A stretch of DNA of 64,000 nt from an uncultured bacterium. Its GTDB lineage: Bacteria > Bacteroidota > Bacteroidia > Bacteroidales > Bacteroidaceae. Below the pieces are notes generated by a model. That model was not told where the DNA came from, made no database searches, and saw only the letters and a list, made by a program, of their open reading frames with translations. The translations under genes and the position numbers were made by a program. This document shows positions 19,807 through 28,738 of this stretch, piece by piece; position 1 is the first letter of the stretch; each line of letters starts with the position of its first letter. The stretch lies in NCBI GenBank assembly GCA_905215555.1, contig CAJMQU010000007.1, positions 1 through 64,000 on the forward strand. Direction: 5' to 3'.

Positions 19807-19837
19807 TTTGTACTGCTTTCAGTTTGCATTATCTTTG
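19807..19837 (+). promoter_or_regulatory. Promoter P1 in the upstream copy of the duplication
   Basis: TTTG at 19807-19810 and TATCTTTG at 19830-19837, separated by 19 bp, match the Bacteroides -33/-7 consensus. Confidence 0.75.
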
Positions 19838-19886
19838 CCAAAACGAAGATAAGCTGCACCTTAGCATTAAAAATAAGCAAGCTTAT

Positions 19887-19917
19887 TTTGTACTGCTTTC
19901 GGTTTGCATTATCTTTG
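19887..19917 (+). promoter_or_regulatory. Promoter P2 of miaA in the downstream copy
   Basis: TTTG at 19887-19890 and TATCTTTG at 19910-19917, spacer 19 bp, 23 bp before the miaA ATG, so the 5' leader would be short. Inverted arms (19872-19889) overlap the -33 box. Confidence 0.8.
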
Positions 19918-19940
19918 CCTCAAAATAATCAAAACGACTT

Positions 19941-20861
19941 ATGCCTGACTATGATTTAATAGCTATATTAGGTCCTACCGCCTCCGGGAAAACTCCTTTT
20001 GCCGCAGCACTGGCAGATATCCTCGATACCGAAATCATCAGTGCGGATTCCAGGCAAATCTACCGTGGCATGGATCTCGGTACGGGAAAAGATCTCGTAG
20101 ACTACACCGTGAACGGCCGGCAAATCCCCTATCACCTGATTGACATTGCCGAGCCTGGTTATAAATACAACGTCTTCGAATATCAACGTGACTTTCTGAC
20201 AGCTTACGATAGTATCAAACAAAAAGGGAAGCTCCCTGTTCTATGTGGAGGTACAGGTATGTATCTGGAAGCCGTGCTGAAAGGATACAGATTGCTGCCG
20301 GTTCCCGAAAATCCGGAATTGCGTACACGGCTGGCCGACAAATCTCTGGAAGAGTTGACTGAAATGCTGAAACAGTATAAGTCGCTGCATAATACCACGG
20401 ATGTAGACACTGCCAAACGTGCCATCCGTGCCATTGAGATAGAAGAGTATTATGCACATACTCCGGTAGACGAACGGGAGTTTCCAAAGCTGAACAGCCT
20501 CATCATCGGTGTAGACATAGACCGGGAGTTGCGTCGCGAAAAGATATCCCGCCGCTTGCGCCAACGTCTGGACGAAGGAATGGTGGACGAAGTACGCCGC
20601 CTGATAGAACAGGGCATTCAACCGGATGACCTCATCTATTATGGTTTGGAATACAAGTATCTGACGCTTTACGTCATCGGTAAGCTGACTTACGAAGAGA
20701 TGTATAAGGAACTTGAAATCGCTATCCATCAATTTGCCAAACGCCAGATGACCTGGTTCCGGGGTATGGAACGGCGTGGATTTACCATTCATTGGATGGA
20801 CGCCGGGTTGCCGATGGAAGAAAAGATTGCCTTTGTACAAGCAAAACTCAAAGAGAATTAG
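19941..20861 (+). CDS. miaA: tRNA dimethylallyltransferase (MiaA)
   Basis: 306 residues, usual length. The P-loop GPTASGKTPFA (residues 10-20) is followed by the MiaA signature EIISADSRQIYRGMDLGTGK (residues 32-51) and HLIDIAEPGYKYNVFEYQ, then GGTGMYLEAVLKG near residue 105. The C-terminal part contains KRQMTWFRGM. The enzyme adds a dimethylallyl group to A37 of tRNAs reading UNN codons, in the cytoplasm. Pro instead of the more usual Leu follows GKT, outside the catalytic core. It leads a likely operon with the lipid kinase (48-bp gap) and kdsA (26-bp gap) and is driven by the tandem promoters listed above. Confidence 0.97.
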   Translation: MPDYDLIAILGPTASGKTPFAAALADILDTEIISADSRQIYRGMDLGTGKDLVDYTVNGRQIPYHLIDIAEPGYKYNVFEYQRDFLTAYDSIKQKGKLPVLCGGTGMYLEAVLKGYRLLPVPENPELRTRLADKSLEELTEMLKQYKSLHNTTDVDTAKRAIRAIEIEEYYAHTPVDEREFPKLNSLIIGVDIDRELRREKISRRLRQRLDEGMVDEVRRLIEQGIQPDDLIYYGLEYKYLTLYVIGKLTYEEMYKELEIAIHQFAKRQMTWFRGMERRGFTIHWMDAGLPMEEKIAFVQAKLKEN

Positions 20862-20909
20862 TACTTTTGTAAGTGGAGAGTTGAAAATTTATAATTTAGA
20901 ATTGACGTC

Positions 20910-21836
20910 ATGAGTGTAGAGCCCGAAAAGTGGGGAGTGATATACAACCCCAAAGCCGGCACCCGAAAAGTGCAGAAGCGGTGGAAAGAAATCAAAGAAT
21001 ATATGGATAGCAAAGGCGTGTCTTATGACTACGTGCAGTCCGAAGGGTTCGGGTCTGTGGAACGCCTGGCCGGTATTCTTGCCAACAATGGTTACCGCAC
21101 GATTGTCGTTGTAGGTGGTGACGGCGCGCTAAATGATGCCATCAACGGTATCATGGCGTCCAATGCAGAAGACAAAAGAGAAATCGCCATAGGTATCATC
21201 CCAAACGGCATCGGCAATGACTTTGCCAAATACTGGGAGATGACCTCAGAATACAAAGATGCCGTGGATTGCATCATCAATAACCGCCGCCGTAAAATAG
21301 ATGTCGGGGTCTGCAACTATTATGATGGCGAAAAGCACGTGACACGCTATTTCCTCAATGCCATCAACATTGGCCTGGGAGCCCGCATTGTGAAAATCAC
21401 TGATCAGACCAAACGATTCTGGGGAATGAAATATCTGTCTTATCTCATGGCTCTCATCTCAATCATCTTTGAACGGAAACTCTATCGTATGCATCTCAAA
21501 ATAAACGGAGAACATATCCGGGGACGCATCATGACGGTTTGTATCGGCAGTGCCTGGGGATATGGTCAGGCACCGAGCGCAGTTCCATACAACGGTTGGC
21601 TGGATGTATCCGTCATCTATCGCCCGGAGTTACTGCAACTGATATCCGGCTTATGGATGCTCATCCAGGGCCGCATATTAAATCATAAAGTAGTGATGCC
21701 TTACCGGACCCAGAAAGTAAAGGTGCTACGTGCGCAAAATGCCTCGGTAGATTTGGATGGACGTATCCTCGACCGGCACTTTCCACTGGATATCGGGATA
21801 ATGCATGAAGCTATTACACTGATTATACCAAACTGA
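20910..21836 (+). CDS. Diacylglycerol-kinase-family lipid kinase
   Basis: 308 residues. The DAGK catalytic domain starts immediately: WGVIYNPKAGTRK (residues 8-20), then the glycine-rich nucleotide loop VVVGGDGALNDAINGIM (around 65-82) and IGIIPNGIGNDFAKYW (around 92-107). The C-terminal lobe has SVDLDGRIL near residue 290, equivalent to the DGE region of YegS/DgkB-type kinases. Soluble, probably membrane-associated, phosphorylating diacylglycerol or another lipid with ATP; the lipid cannot be told from sequence. It sits between miaA and kdsA in one transcription direction with short gaps. Confidence 0.92.
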   Translation: MSVEPEKWGVIYNPKAGTRKVQKRWKEIKEYMDSKGVSYDYVQSEGFGSVERLAGILANNGYRTIVVVGGDGALNDAINGIMASNAEDKREIAIGIIPNGIGNDFAKYWEMTSEYKDAVDCIINNRRRKIDVGVCNYYDGEKHVTRYFLNAINIGLGARIVKITDQTKRFWGMKYLSYLMALISIIFERKLYRMHLKINGEHIRGRIMTVCIGSAWGYGQAPSAVPYNGWLDVSVIYRPELLQLISGLWMLIQGRILNHKVVMPYRTQKVKVLRAQNASVDLDGRILDRHFPLDIGIMHEAITLIIPN

Positions 21837-21862
21837 AATTAACTGCTTAATAACTTATTCAC

Positions 21863-22666
21863 ATGATTGAACTGAAAAATAATCCTGCGGGAAACTTCTT
21901 TCTATTGGCAGGTCCTTGTGTTATCGAAGGAGAAGAAATGGCAATGCGCATCGCCGAACGTGTGGTAGCCATTACAGAGAAACTACAAATTCCCTATGTT
22001 TTTAAAGGTTCTTACCGTAAGGCAAACCGTTCGCGCCTGGATTCATTCATGGGCATAGGTGACGAAAAAGCATTGAAAGTATTGGAGAAAGTGCATACCA
22101 CTTTCGGTGTCCCCACCGTTACCGACATCCATTCCGCTGAAGAGGCTGCAATGGCGGCCGAATATGTGGATATACTGCAGATTCCGGCATTCCTTTGCCG
22201 GCAAACAGACATCCTGATTGCCGCCGCAAAAACGGGAAAAACAGTCAATATCAAGAAGGGACAATTCCTTTCTCCTCTTGCCATGCGCTTTGCTGCGGAG
22301 AAAGTAGCAGAAGCAGGAAATAAGGAAGTCATGATTACCGAGCGCGGAACAACTTTCGGATACCAGGATTTAGTTGTAGATTATCGCGGCATACCCGAAA
22401 TGCAGACTTTCGGCTATCCGGTCATTCTGGATGTTACCCATTCCCTGCAACAACCTAATCAGACTAGCGGAGTGACAGGCGGCATGCCGCAACTCATTGA
22501 AACGGTTGCCAAGGCGGGCATTGCAGTGGGCGTCGACGGATTGTTTATTGAGACGCACGAGCATCCCGAAGTTGCCAAGAGCGATGGTGCCAATATGCTG
22601 AAACTGGATTTGCTGGAAGGATTGCTGACAAAACTGGTACGTATTCGCGAGGCGATAAAAGAATAA
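21863..22666 (+). CDS. kdsA: 3-deoxy-8-phosphooctulonate (KDO-8-P) synthase
   Basis: 267 residues, slightly shorter than the about 280 of E. coli. Diagnostic motifs: LAGPCVIEG (residues 15-23), VFKGSYRKANRSRLDSFMG (around 46-64), LQIPAFLCRQTDIL, NIKKGQFLSPLAM (around 130-142), TERGTTFGYQDLVVDYRG and DVTHSLQQPN. GPCVIEG and TERG line the phosphoenolpyruvate pocket in this DAHP-synthase-like family. It condenses PEP with arabinose-5-phosphate for the KDO sugar of lipopolysaccharide. Last gene of the miaA-kinase-kdsA group; a strong inverted repeat follows at 22732-22778. Confidence 0.96.
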   Translation: MIELKNNPAGNFFLLAGPCVIEGEEMAMRIAERVVAITEKLQIPYVFKGSYRKANRSRLDSFMGIGDEKALKVLEKVHTTFGVPTVTDIHSAEEAAMAAEYVDILQIPAFLCRQTDILIAAAKTGKTVNIKKGQFLSPLAMRFAAEKVAEAGNKEVMITERGTTFGYQDLVVDYRGIPEMQTFGYPVILDVTHSLQQPNQTSGVTGGMPQLIETVAKAGIAVGVDGLFIETHEHPEVAKSDGANMLKLDLLEGLLTKLVRIREAIKE

Positions 22667-22731
22667 TTGAGAAAATAAAAAACTATGGCCGGAGATTATT
22701 CATTTCCCTGCGGTTTTGAATATATTTTAGA

Positions 22732-22778
22732 CACGGATTATACGGTTGTTTTATATGCAAGCAACCGTGTAATCCGTG
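22732..22778. repeat. Strong inverted repeat (17-bp arms) after kdsA, with AATCCGTG repeats
   Basis: Arms 22732-22748 and 22762-22778 pair in 16 of 17 positions around a 13-nt loop, and the motif AATCCGTG/ATCCGTG is repeated directly after. It may serve as a terminator-like structure or mRNA end stabiliser. A related AATCCGCG-type repeat is at 53515-53550. Confidence 0.6.
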
Positions 22779-22911
22779 AAATCCGTGTTTAAAATCCCAA
22801 TTAGCAGTTACCTCATCTTTTCAGTTTCTCCAAAAAACTTTCCCCTCCCCTGTGATTTCCTCCTACTCCTTCCGACAAATAGAACAAGAAACAATTTTAA
22901 TCTACATCATT

Positions 22912-25752
22912 ATGAAACATTTATTTCGCAGTTTACTGGTTGCAGCATTAGTGTTATGCACCGGTTTCCAACAAGCGGTGGCACAGCAAATGCAGTTCCC
23001 ACCCCTCCCTGTTGACAAAAATGTCCGTATCGGTCAATTGGACAACGGACTGACTTATTACATCCGCCACAACAAATTACCCGAAAACCGGGCCGAATTC
23101 TATATCGCCCAGAAAGTAGGCTCCATCCTCGAAGAACCGCAACAACGCGGACTTGCCCACTTCTTGGAACACATGGCTTTCAACGGTACGAAAAACTTCC
23201 CCGGTGATGATAAAGGCCTCGGCATCATCCCTTGGTGTGAAACTGTAGGTATTAAGTTCGGTACAAACCTGAACGCTTATACCAGCATCGATGAAACTGT
23301 CTATAACATCAGCAATGCGCCTATCGACCGTCCCAATGTTCTGGATTCCTGTTTGCTTATCCTGCATGACTGGTCTAACTTCATCCTGCTGAAAGATGAC
23401 GAAATCGATAAAGAACGTGGAGTTATCCGTGAAGAATGGCGCAGCCGTAACAGTGGTATGTTGCGCGTTTACACAGACCTGTCCCCCGCTATTTATCCGG
23501 GTGACAAGTATGCAGACTGTATGCCCATCGGTTCTATTGATGTTATCAACAACTTCCCGTATAAGGATATCCGTGACTATTATCACAAATGGTATCGCCC
23601 CGATTTGCAAGGTATCGTTATCGTAGGTGATATCGATGTTGACGCCGTAGAAGCTAAACTGAAAGCGGTATTTGCTGACGTGAAAAAGCCAGAGAATCCG
23701 GCTGAACGTACTTACTTCCCCGTGGCCGACAATAAAGAACCTATCGTTGCCATCGGTACAGATAAAGAAGTGGACGACCCGTCTATCGAACTCTATTTCA
23801 AACAGGATGCAACTCCGGATTCCGAAAAGAACAATGTAGGTTATCTGGCTTCCCAATATATGGTAAGCATGATTACCAGTATGTTGAATGCCCGCCTGAG
23901 TGAAATCACCCAAAGCGCTAACCCGCCATTCAACCGTGCAGCCAGCTCTTATGGAAACTTCTTCTTGTCCAAAACGAAAGAAGCTCTCAACGTTTATGCC
24001 TCAAGCAAAGCTGACGGTATTGAAGGTGCTCTGAAGATCTTGCTACAAGAAACCGAACGTGCCCGTCGTTTCGGCTTCACCGAGTCAGAATATGCACGTG
24101 CACGTGCCAACTACCTGCAACGCCTGGAATCTGCTTACAATGAACGTGAGAAAACAAAACACGGCTCCTATGTACGCGAATATGTACGCAACTTCCTGGA
24201 TGCAGAACCTATTCCCGGCATCGAAACCGAATATGCCATGATCAACCAGCTGGCTCCGAACATTCCAGTACAAGCCATGAATATGGTAATACAGCAACTC
24301 GTTCCGGACAGCAATCAGGTGGTTATCATTGCTGGTCCCGAAAAAGAAGGATTGAAATATCCGACAAAAGAAGAGGTCATTGCCCTGCTGAAAGGAATGA
24401 AGAGTCTCGATCTGAAACCTTATGTAGACAAAGTTTCTGACGAACCTTTGATGAAAGAAGCACCGAAAGGCGGCAAAATCGTTTCAGAGAAAAATGGTGA
24501 AATATATGGAAGTACCAAGCTCGTCCTCTCTAACGGGGTAACAGTTTACATCAAGAAGACCGACTTCAAAGCTGACGAGATTCGCATGAAGGGTACCAGT
24601 CTGGGCGGTAAATCCCTTTTCCCCGACAAAGACGCACTGAACTTCGCCGTTATGGACAATGTGATTGACGCAGGCGGTCTGGGTAACTTCAGTAAGGTAG
24701 ACCTGACGAAAGTATTGGCAGGTAAGAAAGTATCTGTCCAAGCCGGTTTGGGTGCAACAACCGAAAACGTATTCGGAACCTGCTCTCCGAAGGACTTCGA
24801 AACCATGATGCAACTGACCTATCTCACATTCACAGCTCCCCGCAAGGACATGGAAGCATTCGAATCTTACAAAAGCCGTATGAAGGCACAACTGGAAAGT
24901 GCACAAGCAAACCCGCTTTCTTCCATCAGCGACTCTTTGCAGAGAGCGATGTATGGCAACCACCCGCGTGTAGTATTGCTCAAGCCGGAGATGATAGACC
25001 AAATCAATTACGACCGCATCCTGGAAATGTATAACGACCGTTTCAAAGATGCCAGTGACTTCACATTCTACTTTGTCGGCAACATCGACCTGGAAACAGC
25101 CAAACCGTTGATTGCAGAATATCTGGGCGCACTGCCTGCCATCAATCGTAAAGAGACATTCAAAGATACCAAGATGAATATCCGCAAAGGTGTATATAAG
25201 AATGAATATGCCAAAGAGCAACAGACTCCTACAGCTACCATCGTATTCCTGTATAGCGGAAAAGCCCCTTATAGTTTAAAGAATAATATTCTGCTAAGCT
25301 GTATGACTCAGGTTCTCGACATGGTTTATACCGAAGAAGTTCGTGAGAAAGAAGGCGGCACATACGGTGTAAATTGCATCGGTAACTTACAGAAGTATCC
25401 GAAAGAACAACTGTTGATGCAGATCATCTTCCAGACAGATCCGGAAAAGAAAGACAAACTGGCTGGTATCGTAGTAGACGAGTTGAAAAAACTGGCTGCC
25501 GAAGGTCCGTCTGACGTACATTTGCAGAAAGTAAAAGAGTATATGTTGAAGAAATATGCCGATAACCAGAAGGAAAATGCATACTGGATGAACAACCTGA
25601 ACGATTACTTCTACTATGGCGGCCTGGACATGACCAAAGATTATACTGATATTGTCAACAGCATCACTGCCAAAGATATCCAAAAATTTGCAGCTGACCT
25701 GCTGAAACAAGGAAACGAAATCGAAGTAACGATGACAGTACCTAAAAAATAA
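22912..25752 (+). CDS. Secreted M16 family zinc metalloprotease, paralog of 12425-15238
   Basis: 946 residues from the ATG at 22912, which begins a signal peptide nearly identical to the first paralog (MKHLFRSLLVAALVLC...VAQQM). The zinc motif HFLEHMAFNGT is intact (near residue 85), followed by DETVYNISN. The C-terminal inactive half contains GGTYGVNCIGN. About 9 extra residues lie after the zinc motif (KGLGIIPWCE region), the main length difference to the paralog. A periplasmic peptidase by family. The shared leader indicates that the gene was duplicated with its 5' region. It is followed by an imperfect hairpin and then the DUF5687/ABC group. Confidence 0.93.
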   Translation: MKHLFRSLLVAALVLCTGFQQAVAQQMQFPPLPVDKNVRIGQLDNGLTYYIRHNKLPENRAEFYIAQKVGSILEEPQQRGLAHFLEHMAFNGTKNFPGDDKGLGIIPWCETVGIKFGTNLNAYTSIDETVYNISNAPIDRPNVLDSCLLILHDWSNFILLKDDEIDKERGVIREEWRSRNSGMLRVYTDLSPAIYPGDKYADCMPIGSIDVINNFPYKDIRDYYHKWYRPDLQGIVIVGDIDVDAVEAKLKAVFADVKKPENPAERTYFPVADNKEPIVAIGTDKEVDDPSIELYFKQDATPDSEKNNVGYLASQYMVSMITSMLNARLSEITQSANPPFNRAASSYGNFFLSKTKEALNVYASSKADGIEGALKILLQETERARRFGFTESEYARARANYLQRLESAYNEREKTKHGSYVREYVRNFLDAEPIPGIETEYAMINQLAPNIPVQAMNMVIQQLVPDSNQVVIIAGPEKEGLKYPTKEEVIALLKGMKSLDLKPYVDKVSDEPLMKEAPKGGKIVSEKNGEIYGSTKLVLSNGVTVYIKKTDFKADEIRMKGTSLGGKSLFPDKDALNFAVMDNVIDAGGLGNFSKVDLTKVLAGKKVSVQAGLGATTENVFGTCSPKDFETMMQLTYLTFTAPRKDMEAFESYKSRMKAQLESAQANPLSSISDSLQRAMYGNHPRVVLLKPEMIDQINYDRILEMYNDRFKDASDFTFYFVGNIDLETAKPLIAEYLGALPAINRKETFKDTKMNIRKGVYKNEYAKEQQTPTATIVFLYSGKAPYSLKNNILLSCMTQVLDMVYTEEVREKEGGTYGVNCIGNLQKYPKEQLLMQIIFQTDPEKKDKLAGIVVDELKKLAAEGPSDVHLQKVKEYMLKKYADNQKENAYWMNNLNDYFYYGGLDMTKDYTDIVNSITAKDIQKFAADLLKQGNEIEVTMTVPKK

Positions 25753-25762
25753 TAAAAGAAAT

Positions 25763-25800
25763 AGGGTGATAAAACAGGAGAAACACCATTTTATCCCCCT
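25763..25800 (+). terminator. Hairpin after the second M16 protease gene
   Basis: Arms AGGGTGATAAAA (25763-25774) and TTTTATCCCCCT (25789-25800) pair in 11 of 12 positions with a 14-nt loop, 10 bp after the stop. There is no T-run after it, so termination is uncertain. Confidence 0.4.
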
Positions 25801-25852
25801 ATTACCATATCATCCTGTCACTATATCAATTAATTACTAATCATAAAATAGC

Positions 25853-27346
25853 ATGAACTTATTTCTCGAACTGCGTAAGCACGGAAAGTTGGCTGAAAAG
25901 CGGCATCCGATGTACGAAAAGAGTAAATTCGGAAAGTTTTGGATGTACTTCATGAGTGTGTTCTGGGCTGGTTATCTTATCTTTTTCGGGACAATATTTG
26001 CATTCGCTTTCGACAGCGAAGCAAAGGAAGCCTACCATGTAATGAACAGCGGACTGATATTCATACTTGCTCTTGACTTTCTTATACGGTTGCCCTTCCT
26101 GAAAACACCTACTCAGGAAGTCAAGCCTTACTTATTACTTCCCATCAAACGGAACCGCCTGATAGACTTTCTGCTTCTGCGCTCCGGACTTAGCAGTTTC
26201 AATCTGTTCTGGTTCTTTCTGTTTGTCCCGTTCGCCATCATCACCGTTACCAAATTTTATGGAGTGACAGGTGTGGTAACTTATTGCATCGGTATCTGGT
26301 TGCTGATCATATTCAATAACTACTGGTACTTACTGTGCCGCACATTGATGGACGAGCGTATCTGGTGGTTCCTCCTACCGATAGCCGTATATGGTGGTAT
26401 TGCAGCAGCACTTTTCATTCCGAAAAACAGTCCGTTGTTCGCTCTCTCAATCGAGCTGGGCGAAGGATTCATCACTGGAAATATACTGATATTTGTCGGA
26501 ACTCTGGCAGCCATTGCCATCATGTGTCTCATCAACCGGAGCATCATGCAAAAGCTGATCTACAACGAATTGAATAAAGTGGAAGATACGACCGTACAAG
26601 TAAAGAGCGTATCCGAATATAAATTTCTGGACCGATACGGTGAAATCGGAGAATACATCCGATTGGAGTTGAAGCTATTGCTACGTAACAAAGTATGCAA
26701 GAAATCACTCTACTCCACCACCGCAGCAGTGTTGATATTCAGCCTTATTATTAGTTTCTCTGATCTTTACGACGGAGGTTCACGCGATTTCTTCGTGCTT
26801 TACAATTATATCATCTTCGGTGTCCTGTTTCTTTCACCTCTGATGAGTTATGAAGGTAATTACATCGACGGATTGATGAGCCGCAGGGAATCCATCTATT
26901 CGTTGCTACGTGCCAAATATATCTTGTACAGCCTGTCCCTCATCATTCCGTTCGTATTGATGATTCCGGGTATGATAACGGGTAAAGTGTCCGTACTTAC
27001 ATGCGTTTCATGGCTTTTATTTGTCCCGGGTGCCGTTTACTGCTGCCTATTCCAACTGGCAGTATATAACAACAAAACCCTTAACCTGAATGCAAAGATG
27101 ACCGGCCGTCAGAATGTGGGTACAGGGCTGCAAAACCTCATATCGGGAGCAGCGTTTGGTGTGCCATTTCTATTGTTCTTCATATTAAAGACGATGGTTG
27201 GCAAAGAGGCTACGCTCTGGATTCTCATTGGCACCGGCGTAGTATTCATCGCAACCTCAAGATGGTGGTTGAGAAATGTGTATTACCGTTTCATGAAGCG
27301 TCGATACAAGAATATGGAGGGATTTCACGATAGTAGACAAAAATAA
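25853..27346 (+). CDS. DUF5687-type polytopic membrane protein, probable ABC-exporter permease
   Basis: 497 residues with about 10-12 hydrophobic segments (for example residues 35-60, 65-85, 115-135, 140-165, 290-320, 355-385, 415-450) and a Lys/Arg-rich C-terminus (RFMKRRYKN). The pattern and the neighbour fit the DUF5687 family of Bacteroidota, which usually pairs with an ABC ATPase; the adjacent gene 8 bp downstream is exactly such an ATPase. Together they would form an inner-membrane transporter or efflux complex. The substrate is unknown. The family name is recalled from overall pattern and not from a single signature motif. Confidence 0.8.
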   Translation: MNLFLELRKHGKLAEKRHPMYEKSKFGKFWMYFMSVFWAGYLIFFGTIFAFAFDSEAKEAYHVMNSGLIFILALDFLIRLPFLKTPTQEVKPYLLLPIKRNRLIDFLLLRSGLSSFNLFWFFLFVPFAIITVTKFYGVTGVVTYCIGIWLLIIFNNYWYLLCRTLMDERIWWFLLPIAVYGGIAAALFIPKNSPLFALSIELGEGFITGNILIFVGTLAAIAIMCLINRSIMQKLIYNELNKVEDTTVQVKSVSEYKFLDRYGEIGEYIRLELKLLLRNKVCKKSLYSTTAAVLIFSLIISFSDLYDGGSRDFFVLYNYIIFGVLFLSPLMSYEGNYIDGLMSRRESIYSLLRAKYILYSLSLIIPFVLMIPGMITGKVSVLTCVSWLLFVPGAVYCCLFQLAVYNNKTLNLNAKMTGRQNVGTGLQNLISGAAFGVPFLLFFILKTMVGKEATLWILIGTGVVFIATSRWWLRNVYYRFMKRRYKNMEGFHDSRQK

Positions 27347-27354
27347 TTACGAAT

Positions 27355-28200
27355 ATGATAGAGATTAACAGACTTCAAAAAAACTTCGGGCAAAAGAAAG
27401 CCGTAGATATTGAAAAATATGTCATCGAACAAGGCGATATGTTAGGCCTGGTAGGTAATAACGGAGCAGGTAAGACTACGCTTTTCCGCCTGATACTGGA
27501 TCTGCTGCAAGCAGACCAAGGTAATGTGACTATTAACGAGATTGATGTATGCAAGAGTGAAGACTGGAAACAATTCACAGGCGCTTTTATTGATGATGGT
27601 TTTCTGATTGATTACCTCACTCCCGAAGAATATTTCTACTTCATTGGCAAAATGTATGGCTTGAAGAAAGAAGAAGTGGACGAACGCCTGCTTCCTTTTG
27701 AACGCTTCATGAACAATGAGGTGATCGGACAAAAGAAATTCATCCGTAACTTTTCCGCCGGAAACAAGCAGAAAATCGGTATTATCTCAGCTATGCTGCA
27801 TCATCCGCAATTACTGATTCTGGACGAACCGTTCAACTTCCTTGATCCGAGTTCTCAGTCCATCATCAAGCACCTGCTGAAGAAGTACAATGAAGATCAT
27901 CATGCCACGGTTATCATTTCAAGCCACAACCTGAATCATACGGTAGATGTATGTCCTCGTATCGCCTTGTTGGAAAATGGCGTGATAATCCGTGATATCC
28001 AGAACGAAAACAATTCGGCTGAAAAAGAGCTTGAGGACTACTTCAATATCAGAGTAGAAGAAGAAATCGAAGAAGAACATGCAGAAGCGGTAATTGAAGA
28101 AACATCCGTTCCGGAAACAATCGTTGAAGAGACTATTGTTGAAGAGACTATAATCGAAGAAACCGTAGTTCAACCGGAAAAGAAAGAGGAACAGGCATGA
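27355..28200 (+). CDS. ABC transporter ATP-binding protein with an acidic repetitive C-terminal tail
   Basis: 281 residues. Walker A GNNGAGKTT (residues 36-44), signature-like FSAGNKQKIG (around 132-141; the Gly after Ser is replaced by Ala-Gly), Walker B LLILDEPFNFLDPSS (around 153-167) and the H-loop SSHNLNH (around 189). The ATPase domain ends near residue 225. The last about 50 residues are Glu-rich and built from repeated ETIVEE-like units, a likely unstructured tail. It follows the permease by 8 bp and overlaps the next gene by 4 bp (ATGA at 28197-28200), so translation is probably coupled. Role: energising the DUF5687 permease. Confidence 0.93.
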   Translation: MIEINRLQKNFGQKKAVDIEKYVIEQGDMLGLVGNNGAGKTTLFRLILDLLQADQGNVTINEIDVCKSEDWKQFTGAFIDDGFLIDYLTPEEYFYFIGKMYGLKKEEVDERLLPFERFMNNEVIGQKKFIRNFSAGNKQKIGIISAMLHHPQLLILDEPFNFLDPSSQSIIKHLLKKYNEDHHATVIISSHNLNHTVDVCPRIALLENGVIIRDIQNENNSAEKELEDYFNIRVEEEIEEEHAEAVIEETSVPETIVEETIVEETIIEETVVQPEKKEEQA

Positions 28201-28709
28201 AGAAATACTTCTTATATATAGTTGCACTTATCGGACTGGCATGCAGTTTAAGTTCCTGCCGTACCTCAGCACCACGCCTCGACTACAAGGCATTGGCTAA
28301 AGCTTCCGTCCGTTTGGGAATAGACATCGACAAAGAAGATAACCATAAGTTGTATATTGCTTCTGCGGAATGGTTAGGTGTCCCCTACCGCGCAGGTGGC
28401 AACAGCAAGCATGGGACAGACTGTTCCGGCCTGGTATCGCAACTCTATACAAGAGTATATAACATCCGCCTGGCACGAAGTACTGACGGTCAACTCAAAG
28501 AAAGCAACAAGGTCTCCCGCCGCAACCTGCGTGAGGGAGACTTGGTGTTTTTCACCAGCCGTGCATCTAAAAAGAAAGTGGCGCACGTGGGCATATATCT
28601 CAAGAATGGAAAATTCATCCATGCCAGTACCAGTCAGGGGGTAATAGTCAGTGCCCTTAATGAAAAGTACTATACGCAATACTGGCTTTGCGGTGGAAGG
28701 GTGAAATAA
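28197..28709 (+). CDS. NlpC/P60-family (C40) cell-wall peptidase lipoprotein
   Basis: 170 residues. Signal peptide with lipobox SLSSC (Cys about residue 22). The catalytic domain covers residues about 50-170: the Cys is in GTDCSGLVSQLY, the His in KKVAHVGIYLKNGKFIHAS, and the third polar position follows in the same HAS segment. Preceded by the usual WLGVPYRAGG. Family enzymes cut the gamma-D-Glu-meso-DAP bond of peptidoglycan stem peptides, so the product likely acts in the periplasm or at the outer membrane. The start codon overlaps the end of the ATPase gene by 4 bp, which suggests a shared envelope role with the transporter. Confidence 0.93.
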   Translation: MKKYFLYIVALIGLACSLSSCRTSAPRLDYKALAKASVRLGIDIDKEDNHKLYIASAEWLGVPYRAGGNSKHGTDCSGLVSQLYTRVYNIRLARSTDGQLKESNKVSRRNLREGDLVFFTSRASKKKVAHVGIYLKNGKFIHASTSQGVIVSALNEKYYTQYWLCGGRVK

Positions 28710-28738
28710 ATAGCAAATGAACTTTAAAAAGAAAAATA

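Larger units (their letters stand above)
19770..19919. repeat. Direct duplication of a roughly 70-bp promoter segment upstream of miaA
   Basis: Copies at 19770-19839 and 19851-19919 begin AAGCTGCACCTTA and share AATAAGCAAGCTTATTTTG and a promoter ending in TTATCTTTGCC. Each contains 9-bp inverted arms (AAAATAAGC / GCTTATTTT, 2-bp centre) immediately overlapping the -33 box, which could be an operator. The copies differ mainly in the 8 bp before the palindrome and one base before TTTGCATT. Confidence 0.85.
19471..19940. other. Non-coding region between the AlbA-domain gene and miaA
   Basis: No convincing protein gene in 470 bp. It contains a perfect 14-bp palindrome GGGCAAGCTTGCCC (19521-19534), a candidate minus-strand small RNA (19587-19650) with its own promoter, and a duplicated 70-bp segment with promoter elements before miaA. 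These parts are listed separately. Confidence 0.7.

Noticed and set aside
20862..20869. TACTTTTG as a promoter for the lipid kinase gene
   Set aside because: It fits the -7 consensus but lacks a TTTG at 19-bp spacing (nearest is 26 bp away) and lies directly behind miaA in an apparent operon.
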